Notes: generated by a model not told the origin, from the sequence alone. Counted from the stretch's first letter, positions 1 through 6,794 are shown. The stretch is 9,971 nt of DNA from Alphaproteobacteria bacterium (GCA_017964705.1 JAGCRL010000232.1:1-9971); one strand, 5' to 3'. Made by a program: numbers and translations.

Positions 1-2
1 AT

Positions 3-3000
3 CAAAATATTGTAGACGATGAAACCCCTGGAATGCCTTTTGATGATGATGATCCAACAGTTGGGTATTTTGATGGTGATGACTATATAAATGCAAGGTA
101 TGAAGCTCCGTCTGGTGATGAATATGAGGCTGATGGTCCAACGCCAGTGACGGAAGAAGTTGAAAATATTGCAGATTATATTAATGCGCATAGGACAGAT
201 TTTGAATTAATTTATAAAACAGAAATGACACAGAATATTTTGGAAAGTTTTGTAAAGAAAGGTACTACTGAGCCGGTTGATGATGATGAAATGGCACGAA
301 TTAAGAAAGTATTAGATCTACCACCCAATGCAAGCAATAGAGATATTGTTAATAGATTGCTTGAGGGTGATGGGCTTTCTGATAGACAACTATGTCAATT
401 GATCTCTAAATGTTGTGAATTTAATGAAAAGTTGTTGGAACGAGTTTTAAATTTGAGTGCTTATCAATATGGGGTTTTATTGAGGGAATTGAATAAAAGC
501 TCCGATGGAATAGAAATAACAAAAGATAGCGTTGATAACATAATAGATGTTATGCAAAAAGTAGCAGATGAGAAAGTTCTTAATGATTTATTGTTAGAAG
601 GTATTTATGAAGATTATGATTTGGATAGCGAAGCTGCGAAAACATGGTTTAATGAATCGATAAATAGTAAATTTGAGAATAAAGAGGAAGCGATAAGTGT
701 TCTTTATGCATTTTCGGAAATTATCGGTAAAGAAAAAGATGGTGAAATTAAAAAATGGTTAAAGATTGATGAAGATGTAGAAGGTCAGGATTTAAGAAAA
801 GCAGTTTTAGATAAGTTATTATCAACAGATTTATCTAGAGATGATATTTTGAATAAGTTAAAGGAATTGGATTCCCGTTTTGGTAGTCCGTATACAGCAG
901 AGCAAATTGAGGAATTAAACAAGTATGGATATAGTTCAAAAAAATTAAATTTTGATGAATTGGCAGAGTGGTGTGGCGATAGTAAGGTAGCGACAGAGTA
1001 TATTGTACGCTGTTATGAAGCACCGGAAGTTGTGGGACAAAAGCTTGGAAACCATGATAAAGATCCAGATAAACTTGTTGAAGATGCATTAGTATATTTT
1101 CAGAATGCAGAAAGAGGAGTTCTGCCCGGTCAGTTAAGGAATAATGGTGATGATAGAGATCCAGTAACTAAGATTAGAGAACTTATTAAAGAAATTAGTG
1201 AGGTTGAATATGAACCGTCTAATAAAAGTAAGAGTGGAAATGGGATTGCAGGCACTGACCTAAGCGATGGTGGAACTTCGGCAGATGATCTTGTTTTGTC
1301 GGAAGCTGATGATGATAATAATAATGATAATTGGTTTAAACGGGCAACTAAGAGCGTCGGAAAAGCTATCGGAGATGGCTGGAATGGTGTTAAATCTGCC
1401 GGAATATGGGTTGGTAAACAAGTTGGTAATGCCGGTAAATGGATTGGTAAACAGGCAAGTAATGCCGGTAAATGGATTGGAGATAAAACAACAAGCGTTT
1501 GGAATAGCGTGTTTAAGAAAAAGAAAAAAGATAACGAAGCAGAAGGTGATGCTGAGGTAAAAACTGAGAAAAAACAGAAAAAAGGCAATTGGTTTAAACG
1601 CACAGTGCAGAATGTTCAAGATTTATTTGGCAAAAAACCTGATAATGCTTTTGAAGAATGGCTAACCCTTCAAGATGCAGTGAGAACTGCGGAAAAAAAT
1701 GGTGACGAAAAAGAAATAGCAAAAGCAAAGAAAAAATTAGAACATTTTGAAAGAAGAACCAGAAACAAGGCTATGATTGAGGCATGGAAAAGGGTTAATG
1801 ATAATTTAGATTTAGCAAAACAAAATTACGCGAAAGGAGAGGATGCTCTAGATCATCTTGATGAACTATACGCAAATGTATATAGTGCAAGTGGTTGGGG
1901 CGCGAAGAACAAAGCCTATAATGGAGATGAGAATAATCCAGGAGTTGAAGCAACGGTTGCACAAGTTAGTGAGTACTCTCAGGCTACAATTACGCAAGCA
2001 TGTGAAGCTAGTTTGAATTTGGCCGAGTTTAGTGAGGCTAATAAAAATGCATCTAAAAAGCGTAAAGATGGCAGCGATCCATTATGCGAAGGTACGGAAG
2101 GGTGGAATAAATATATTAATGCGGTTAATGACGCAAAAAAGTATAAAGCTGACAAAAGTGAGAAAATGCCAACAACTGATGAAAGAAAAATAACGCAAGG
2201 GGACTATGCTGAAGAGACTGGAAAAGCTATTAAGGGGCTTGTTAAAATCGAAGCTGAAAAGGAAATTAAATCATGCGAGGCTGCACAAGCATTCGCCCAA
2301 AATGCGTCCGAAACAGCTGATGGAGCGTGGACAGAACTGCAAAAACAAAGAGATGCAGCTGTAAGTGCAAATGAAGAAGCTCAGAAAAAGAAAACATCAA
2401 AAGATGCTGAAGCAAAAGAACAAGCAGCAAAAAAAGCTTATGATGCAGCAGTGGCTCAAAAAGAAATAATAGAAGCTAAGAGAAACGAAATAAATGGTCA
2501 GTTAACATCATTAAGCGCATTAACAGTAGCAGAAGTTGCAGCATCAAGAAGTAAGATTCAAGATATGCTAAATGGTCTTCATACAACTGAAGAAGTTAAT
2601 GCGGCCGTAAAGGCGGCAGAACAAGCTTATAATGCGGCGGTGAAAAAGAAAGAAGAATTACAAAAGAAAGAAGCAGAAGAAAGAACAAAGGAATTATTGC
2701 AAAGTTGGGGTATAAAAGAGTTAAATGCGCCAAAGTCACGTGGTGGTTCAATAGTGCAAATTAATGGTACTCCTGATCTTGTATATGAAGCGAAGTATCC
2801 TACTGGTAATTATAATGTTTGTATGAAAAAAGGATCTACTACTGTAGAAGAAATGACTGGTGCAACAGATACGTCTTTATTAAGTGCTTCTGTTGCTCGT
2901 GAGTCGAATGGTTCTGAGTACGGTGTTTGTTGTAAAGGGCTGCCAGATGCGAGTGGACCTTACTTTGGGGCAATTCAAATGAGTGTTGATAATTTCAAAA

Positions 3001-3827
3001 AAATGATAAGATATTTTTTAAGAAATCATGAGAAATATTCAGAAGAATGTAAGAAAGCTATGGCAATGATGTTTGGTTGTGATCTAAATAATTTTGAAGC
3101 AACTTTAAATGCCAAAGGTGTTGAAGGTATGATGGATTTATTGCGAACAACGGATATGACAGTTAAATATGGAAATAGAGTACATGGCTGTTCTTCTACA
3201 ATGCCAGCATATCAAGCAATATTTGTTGACCATGGAACCCAAACTATGCAGTTGCAAGCAGATTTTGTTACTGAAGAATTGGGACCGTATTATTTTAATC
3301 GTTATAGTATTAATCGTTCTGGTAAAAAAGTTCTGTCTGGGGGATTGTCGATACTTGTTGATAGGATGAAAAATGATAGGGCAGGTGGTATTAGACCGGA
3401 AGATATTAATCCTGCTGTTTGGCAGTTGTTGGTAACAGCAGGGATTGCATATGGTAATTGCGATGGAGCAGGAGCTATTCTAAGCAAGGTAATTGATGAT
3501 TCGAATTTAACAAAAGAGGAAAAATTAGCAAAGATTAATTCTCCAGAAATGTTAGTTGAAATTTATAAACGTTACCCGGCAATTGATGAAAAAGCTATGA
3601 AGTTTGCATTATCTCGTTGGAATCATAAACATTCTTTGGCGACAGCATGGGAATTATCAAGAATGGTAGGGGATAAGGATAAAGAAACTTATTATAGGTA
3701 TGTATATAATGTATATAAGCCTTGGGCGAGAACACATGCGTATGTTGAAAATGAACAGCATAGTGAGGATAATCTTGTTGCTGATGCTGCGATGGCCGCC
3801 AGATTGCAGGATAGAAGCAGATCATAA
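3..3827 (+). CDS. Very large modular protein with C-terminal lysozyme-like domain (5' end outside window)
   Basis: Family not recognised. The reading frame is open to the left edge, so the ATG at 33 is probably internal; residues below count from that Met. Residues 1-60 are strongly acidic. Residues 60-400 are helical and hold two copies of a module (90-120 and 239-279) also present in the next gene. Asp/Asn triplet runs lead to a basic, Gly/Trp-rich segment (433-500) with three 11-residue repeats (456-488), ending in a Lys run. Residues 540-935 are Lys/Glu/Ala-rich and probably coiled coil, with an AYxAAV motif repeated around Tyr803 and Tyr866. Residues 945-1214 form a domain with Glu957, GAIQMS (979-984) and Cys966/967, Cys1006, Cys1053, homologous to both halves of the 647-aa protein downstream. 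The Glu plus Gly-aromatic-Gly-x-x-Gln pattern recalls goose-type lysozyme and lytic transglycosylases. I infer a wall-acting, possibly exported structural or effector protein. The frame is certain; the function is not. Confidence 0.9.
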   Translation, partial: QNIVDDETPGMPFDDDDPTVGYFDGDDYINARYEAPSGDEYEADGPTPVTEEVENIADYINAHRTDFELIYKTEMTQNILESFVKKGTTEPVDDDEMARIKKVLDLPPNASNRDIVNRLLEGDGLSDRQLCQLISKCCEFNEKLLERVLNLSAYQYGVLLRELNKSSDGIEITKDSVDNIIDVMQKVADEKVLNDLLLEGIYEDYDLDSEAAKTWFNESINSKFENKEEAISVLYAFSEIIGKEKDGEIKKWLKIDEDVEGQDLRKAVLDKLLSTDLSRDDILNKLKELDSRFGSPYTAEQIEELNKYGYSSKKLNFDELAEWCGDSKVATEYIVRCYEAPEVVGQKLGNHDKDPDKLVEDALVYFQNAERGVLPGQLRNNGDDRDPVTKIRELIKEISEVEYEPSNKSKSGNGIAGTDLSDGGTSADDLVLSEADDDNNNDNWFKRATKSVGKAIGDGWNGVKSAGIWVGKQVGNAGKWIGKQASNAGKWIGDKTTSVWNSVFKKKKKDNEAEGDAEVKTEKKQKKGNWFKRTVQNVQDLFGKKPDNAFEEWLTLQDAVRTAEKNGDEKEIAKAKKKLEHFERRTRNKAMIEAWKRVNDNLDLAKQNYAKGEDALDHLDELYANVYSASGWGAKNKAYNGDENNPGVEATVAQVSEYSQATITQACEASLNLAEFSEANKNASKKRKDGSDPLCEGTEGWNKYINAVNDAKKYKADKSEKMPTTDERKITQGDYAEETGKAIKGLVKIEAEKEIKSCEAAQAFAQNASETADGAWTELQKQRDAAVSANEEAQKKKTSKDAEAKEQAAKKAYDAAVAQKEIIEAKRNEINGQLTSLSALTVAEVAASRSKIQDMLNGLHTTEEVNAAVKAAEQAYNAAVKKKEELQKKEAEERTKELLQSWGIKELNAPKSRGGSIVQINGTPDLVYEAKYPTGNYNVCMKKGSTTVEEMTGATDTSLLSASVARESNGSEYGVCCKGLPDASGPYFGAIQMSVDNFKKMIRYFLRNHEKYSEECKKAMAMMFGCDLNNFEATLNAKGVEGMMDLLRTTDMTVKYGNRVHGCSSTMPAYQAIFVDHGTQTMQLQADFVTEELGPYYFNRYSINRSGKKVLSGGLSILVDRMKNDRAGGIRPEDINPAVWQLLVTAGIAYGNCDGAGAILSKVIDDSNLTKEEKLAKINSPEMLVEIYKRYPAIDEKAMKFALSRWNHKHSLATAWELSRMVGDKDKETYYRYVYNVYKPWARTHAYVENEQHSEDNLVADAAMAARLQDRSRS
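300..392 (+). repeat. Helical module, copy 1 (coding)
   Basis: Residues 90-120 of the large protein. The unit begins I-K-K-V-L, has a short variable linker, then I-V-N-R-L-L and a G-L-S-D-R turn. It aligns with 747-869 in the same gene and with 4101-4223 in the next gene. This copy is the most diverged of the three. Confidence 0.45.
747..869 (+). repeat. Helical module, copy 2 (coding)
   Basis: Residues 239-279 of the large protein: I-K-K-W-L, linker, then V-L-D-K-L-L-S-T-D-L-S and a closing L-N-K-L-K-E-L helix. The 171-aa protein has I-R-D-I-L, V-V-D-R-L-L-D-K-D-L-N and V-Q-K-F-K-G-L at the same spacing, so these two copies are clearly related. Confidence 0.6.
1398..1496 (+). repeat. Three tandem 33-bp units encoding an 11-residue Gly/Trp/Lys repeat
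   Basis: The units are 1398-1430, 1431-1463 and 1464-1496, encoding AGIWVGKQVGN, AGKWIGKQASN and AGKWIGDKTTS. Units 2 and 3 share an identical 20-bp start (from aat at 1428 and at 1461). An 11-residue period fits an 11/3 amphipathic helix, in which Trp and Ile fall on one face and Lys on the other. Such segments often bind membranes; here that is inference. The repeat sits in a basic stretch (residues 433-500) that ends in five Lys. Confidence 0.85.
2865..3674 (+). other. Lysozyme-like domain, copy 1 (C-terminal domain of the large protein)
   Basis: Residues about 945-1214. In order: VARESNG with Glu957; GVCCKG; GPYFGAIQMS; EEC at Cys1006; HGCSS at Cys1053; MQLQADF; PEDINPAVWQ; YGN; INSPEM; and a final W-E-L-S helix. 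All these landmarks recur in order in both halves of the 647-aa protein. Goose-type lysozymes also have a catalytic Glu followed about 20 residues later by G-F-G-L-M-Q. This copy is more diverged than the other two. Confidence 0.6.
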
Positions 3828-3832
3828 TTTTT

Positions 3833-3838
3833 AAGGAG
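3833..3838 (+). promoter_or_regulatory. Shine-Dalgarno site of the 171-aa gene
   Basis: AAGGAG ends 7 bases before the ATG at 3846. This strong site sets the start and allows independent translation within a shared transcript. Confidence 0.85.
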
Positions 3839-3845
3839 ATAAAAA

Positions 3846-4361
3846 ATGGATGTACGTGAAGAAATGAAAGAAGAAAGAAAAAAACATGATACCTGGCTTA
3901 AAAAGTGGTTTAATGTTATTTGGCCTTTTTCTAAAAATAAAGAGATGCGTAAAGAAATAAATTATGCGGTGGCTTATTGTCTTGCCGGTGAAAGATTTAA
4001 GGAGACAGAAAAAATTAAGCGAAAACTTATTAAAAAATATGGCGTTAAAGGAGCGTATGAAATTCTTAAGAAAATAATAGATATTCGCTATACAGATGGT
4101 ATTAGAGATATATTGGGGATGGAAAACTCAAAAGATGATCCGCAATATCTGGGGAGTGTTGTTGACAGATTGTTGGATAAAGATTTGAATGCAAAAGAGG
4201 TTGTGCAGAAATTTAAAGGATTGGAATTTGATGAACAAACTTTACCGGATTATAATGAAGAGGAAGGAGCAAGAGTTGCTCAAAAAAGAGAAAGAGATGC
4301 TGAAGAAGTGGTTAATGCCGGAATTAGGGAAATAAGAGATAGAAATAATTTTCAGTATTAG
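3846..4361 (+). CDS. 171-aa basic helical protein related to the N-terminal part of the upstream large protein
   Basis: Family not recognised. The gene starts 18 bases after the stop of the large protein gene, with a strong Shine-Dalgarno site and no room for a separate promoter, so the two are probably co-transcribed. The N-terminus is charged, followed by an aromatic patch K-K-W-F-N-V-I-W-P-F (residues 19-28) that recalls the NWFKR motif found twice in the large protein. Residues 86-126 match the helical module at residues 239-279 of that protein. The tail (137-171) is a charged helix rich in Glu and Arg. There is no signal peptide or membrane segment. A hairpin terminator follows 16 bases after the stop. 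It looks like a detached N-terminal module and may bind or regulate the large protein; that role is inferred from homology and position only. Confidence 0.85.
   Translation: MDVREEMKEERKKHDTWLKKWFNVIWPFSKNKEMRKEINYAVAYCLAGERFKETEKIKRKLIKKYGVKGAYEILKKIIDIRYTDGIRDILGMENSKDDPQYLGSVVDRLLDKDLNAKEVVQKFKGLEFDEQTLPDYNEEEGARVAQKRERDAEEVVNAGIREIRDRNNFQY
4101..4223 (+). repeat. Helical module, copy 3 (coding)
   Basis: Residues 86-126 of the 171-aa protein. It carries the I-x-x-x-L start, the [LV]-D-[KR]-L-L-x-x-D-L core and the closing x-K-[LF]-K-x-L helix seen at 747-869. The preceding helix (A-Y-E-I-L) also parallels A-I-S-V-L before copy 2, so the homology probably reaches beyond the marked unit. 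Confidence 0.55.
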
Positions 4362-4376
4362 AAATTGGTGTGAGGC

Positions 4377-4409
4377 AAAAAAAAGCGCCGGTTTGAGGAC
4401 CGGCGTTTT
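4377..4409 (+). terminator. Rho-independent terminator after the 171-aa gene
   Basis: The stem CGCCGGT (4386-4392) pairs perfectly with ACCGGCG (4399-4405) around a 6-base loop. It is followed by TTTT and preceded by a run of eight A, so it can act on both strands. It ends the two-gene unit and separates it from the 647-aa gene. Confidence 0.9.
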
Positions 4410-4428
4410 CCTTATGGGATTAATTTTT

Positions 4429-4457
4429 TTTAAACGTTTTATGGTTATAACTATACT
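4429..4457 (+). promoter_or_regulatory. Possible promoter of the 647-aa gene
   Basis: TATACT (4452-4457) could be the -10 box, with a weak TTTAAA (4429-4434) 17 bases upstream. A 6-bp inverted repeat, ACTATA/TATAGT (4450-4455 and 4461-4466), overlaps it. The main argument is that a terminator lies just upstream, so the next gene should have its own promoter. The boxes are weak in AT-rich DNA. Confidence 0.3.
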
Positions 4458-4489
4458 TAATATAGTAATTTTTTTATTAGGAGAGAGAT

Positions 4490-6433
4490 ATGAGCGAAGA
4501 TCTTGCAATTGATGATGAGAGTTTATGGACGTTAGTCATTATGAGAGAAAACGGAATGTTGCCGGAAGGAGTTGATAGGGCTTGTGTGCGCGGTGGCGGT
4601 TTTAACCAAGTCGGGTATGGATTATTACAACTTTCAGAGGAAAATTTGCAGAGAATGATTTACTTCGCGCTGAAACATTGGGATGAGTATCCTGAATGTC
4701 ATGATATGTTGAGCCATATGTTTAATATGCCAATGGATGAATTGGAAAATCTAGTAAAAGAATTGGAAAATCTAGAAAAAGAAAAACAAGAACGTTTAGA
4801 TAAGTGTAAAAGTAACGAGGAAAAACAGCAGGTTTTAGGATATTATGCAAAGCGTGCAAAGGAATTGAAGCCTACTCTGAGAAAAGAGCCGGAAAGATGT
4901 GATTCTCAGAATGATATGTCTCATATGGATATGGCATTTCCTCATTATACTAATGTTTTTGTGGCTGAGGGTGGTCCTACGGAAAGATTACAATTGGATT
5001 ATGCTAATCAAGTAATGGGACATTATTATTATAAAAGCAGTGCATTAGGACGTTTGAAAGAAGAGGGTATTAATCCGGAAGATATTAATCCGGCTGTTTG
5101 GCAGGTTTTGAATGCTGGGGGGAATGCCTATGGAAATCTTGAAGGTATGAATGTTCGCGGCATGAAAACACGTAAGAGTTGGGTGGAATTAATGCGTGGA
5201 AAAACAATTGAAGAAATTAATTCACCGGAGTTTTTAGATGAAATTGCCAGAAATTGGTCATATGCATTTTCAGGATTAAATGGACAGAAATTGTTGGAGT
5301 ATGCAAAAGAGCATGTTGGTGATTCGCATTCTTGGACGACGGCAAATGAATTATCAAGCATGTTGAATGATGATGGCATACTTGAGCGCTTTGAACGTAA
5401 AATTTATTCTATGTTAGATAATACATCGTTGACTGAAATTAATGATGTAGCAGGAGATTTGCGGAAGCAAAGAGAAGATTTTGATAACGGATTTGTTGCT
5501 GCGTATGACGGGGGGTTGTGGACTGCGACTATTATGAAAGAAAACGGAACTGTTTCGGAAGGAGTTGATAGGGCTTGTGTGCGCGGGAGCGGTTTTAACC
5601 AAGTCGGGTATGGATTATTACAACTTTCAGAGGAAAATTTGCAGAGAATGGTTGGCTTCGCACTGGATAATTGGAAAGATTATAGGGATGAATGCTATGG
5701 GTTGTTTTCGCAAATGTTTAAAGAACCAATGGGAATTATAATTCAAAGGTGGGAAAAATGTAAAACTGATAAAGAAAAGCAAGAGTTTTTAAATAAATAT
5801 CTGACAAAAGAGCCGGAAAGATGTGATTCTAAAAATGATATGTCTCATATGGATAGAGAATTCCCTCATTATACTAATGTTTTTGTGGCTGAAGGAGGTT
5901 CCACAGAAAGATTGCAGTTGGATTTTGCTACACAAGTAATGGGACATTATTATTATAAAAGCAGTGCATTAGGACGTTTGAAAAAAGATGGTATTAGTCC
6001 TGAAGAAATTAATCCGGCTGTTTGGCAGATGTTAAATGCTGTGGGGAATGAATATGGAAATCTTGAAGGTAGGAATGGTCGCGGCATGAAAACATGTAAG
6101 AGTTGGGAAGAATTAATGAGAGGAAAAACAATCGAACAAATTAATTCACCAGAGTTTTTAGATGAAATAGCAAGAAATTGGCCTGAGGTATTTTCAGGAT
6201 TAAATGGACAGGAAGTGTTGAAGTATGCAAAACAGCATATTGGTGATTCACATACATTGCAAACTTATCAGCAACTTCAAATCATGCTGGGTGAAAAGAA
6301 TGTAAGCAAAAATTGGTATGAATATAACGGAATAAGAGAGCAAGATGTTCCAGTACATGAGCAAGTTCATCAGCTTTCGCCACAGGAGATTTATCTACAG
6401 AAAAGGAAAGGGTATAATTATAATTGTTGTTAA
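4490..6433 (+). CDS. 647-aa protein made of two tandem lysozyme-like domains
   Basis: No named family recognised. The ATG follows AGGAG (4479-4483) by 6 bases. Residues 10-294 and 342-603 are two copies of one domain, also present at the C-terminus of the large upstream protein. Each copy has R-E-N-G or K-E-N-G (Glu20, Glu351), then GYGLLQLS (42-49 and 373-380), matching the catalytic Glu and G-[FY]-G-L-[ML]-Q signature of goose-type lysozymes and GH23 lytic transglycosylases. Three Cys are kept in each (32, 70, 137 and 363, 402, 445), as are LQLD, INPAVWQ, YGNLEG and INSPEFLDEIARNW. Copy 1 has an extra Lys/Glu-rich insert near residues 84-125. The tail (604-647) is unrelated, ending N-C-C. 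There is no signal peptide, so a wall-degrading role would need another export route. A peptidoglycan-active function is inferred from the motif; loss of catalysis is possible. Confidence 0.9.
   Translation: MSEDLAIDDESLWTLVIMRENGMLPEGVDRACVRGGGFNQVGYGLLQLSEENLQRMIYFALKHWDEYPECHDMLSHMFNMPMDELENLVKELENLEKEKQERLDKCKSNEEKQQVLGYYAKRAKELKPTLRKEPERCDSQNDMSHMDMAFPHYTNVFVAEGGPTERLQLDYANQVMGHYYYKSSALGRLKEEGINPEDINPAVWQVLNAGGNAYGNLEGMNVRGMKTRKSWVELMRGKTIEEINSPEFLDEIARNWSYAFSGLNGQKLLEYAKEHVGDSHSWTTANELSSMLNDDGILERFERKIYSMLDNTSLTEINDVAGDLRKQREDFDNGFVAAYDGGLWTATIMKENGTVSEGVDRACVRGSGFNQVGYGLLQLSEENLQRMVGFALDNWKDYRDECYGLFSQMFKEPMGIIIQRWEKCKTDKEKQEFLNKYLTKEPERCDSKNDMSHMDREFPHYTNVFVAEGGSTERLQLDFATQVMGHYYYKSSALGRLKKDGISPEEINPAVWQMLNAVGNEYGNLEGRNGRGMKTCKSWEELMRGKTIEQINSPEFLDEIARNWPEVFSGLNGQEVLKYAKQHIGDSHTLQTYQQLQIMLGEKNVSKNWYEYNGIREQDVPVHEQVHQLSPQEIYLQKRKGYNYNCC
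4517..5371 (+). repeat. Lysozyme-like domain, copy 2 (first half of the 647-aa protein)
   Basis: Pairs with 5513-6298. Bases 4563-4657 match 5556-5650 with two mismatches in 95, and 5009-5059 is identical to 5933-5983 over 51 bases. Other parts of the two copies differ much more, and this copy carries an insert of about 22 residues. Confidence 0.9.
4739..4780 (+). repeat. Two tandem 21-bp units encoding ELENLVK-ELENLEK
   Basis: Units 4739-4759 and 4760-4780 differ at one base (gta against gaa). They lie in the insert that makes this domain copy longer than the second copy, so local slippage explains part of the length difference. Confidence 0.85.
5513..6298 (+). repeat. Lysozyme-like domain, copy 3 (second half of the 647-aa protein)
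   Basis: In-frame duplicate of 4517-5371, offset 993 bases at the Glu motif and 924 bases at the later identical block. Glu351, GYGLLQLS, the three Cys and INPAVWQ are all kept. It lacks the Lys/Glu-rich insert of the first half. Confidence 0.9.
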
Positions 6434-6434
6434 G

Positions 6435-6467
6435 AAAGCGCCGGTTTTGGGACCGGCGCTTTTTTTT
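6435..6467. terminator. Bidirectional Rho-independent terminator between convergent genes
   Basis: The stem GCGCCGGT (6438-6445) pairs perfectly with ACCGGCGC (6452-6459) around a 6-base loop. Eight T follow on the + strand, and the complement of AGAAA lies on the other side. It begins right at the stop of the 647-aa gene and lies 3' of the convergent small membrane protein gene. The arms and most of the loop are the same as in the terminator at 4377-4409. Confidence 0.92.
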
Positions 6468-6485
6468 AGGGATACCAATCAATTT

Positions 6486-6794
6486 TTATTGATGTTGGCT
6501 TTTTTGGAATTCATCAACCTTTTGCTGGAACTTTTTGATTCTAGTTGCTGTTTCGTCTATACTCTGGCGGAGTTCTTTAATCTGTTTCGTTATCCGATAA
6601 AGCCATCCCACGACAATTGCAAGAAAAGCAGTAGCACAGGATGAAATTAATGATATCGTGCAAAAAAATAGGCGGCTTTCGGGGTTCCAATCCGGTGTAA
6701 GCGCGATATGTATGCCACAGGCAAGCGATAAGACAGATGCCAAAATGCAGACCAATTTCAACAAAAACCAAAGGTGTTTTGAGTTTTTTGACAT
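6486..6794 (-). CDS. Small two-helix membrane protein with C-terminal coiled coil (102 aa)
   Basis: Family not recognised. I start it at the ATG at 6794: the frame can be extended to a TTG at 6911, but that lies upstream of the near-consensus promoter at 6841-6869, so the longer form would not be transcribed from it. Two hydrophobic segments (about residues 8-32 and 42-66) suggest two membrane helices joined by a short W-N-P-E loop. The last third (67-98) is a charged helix with hydrophobic residues at heptad-like spacing (I72, L75, I79, I86, F89, V93, F96) and is probably a coiled coil facing the cytoplasm. No clear Shine-Dalgarno site precedes the ATG. The layout resembles small phage or accessory membrane proteins, but no motif identifies a function. 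A link to the convergent wall-active locus is possible but not shown. Confidence 0.7.
   Translation of the reverse strand: MSKNSKHLWFLLKLVCILASVLSLACGIHIALTPDWNPESRLFFCTISLISSCATAFLAIVVGWLYRITKQIKELRQSIDETATRIKKFQQKVDEFQKSQHQ

Noticed and set aside
1398..1496. 33-bp repeats as a small CRISPR array
   Set aside because: The units are directly adjacent with no spacers, in frame, and inside a long coding region.
1130..1619. Antisense Leu/Pro/Phe-rich reading frames opposite the large protein
   Set aside because: They mirror the repeat-rich sense coding region, have no ribosome site, and their hydrophobic composition is what Lys/Asp-rich codons give on the other strand.
6345..6644. Plus-strand frame of 99 codons across the terminator at 6435-6467
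   Set aside because: It overlaps the end of the 647-aa gene, reads through both arms of the hairpin and lies opposite the better supported membrane protein gene.
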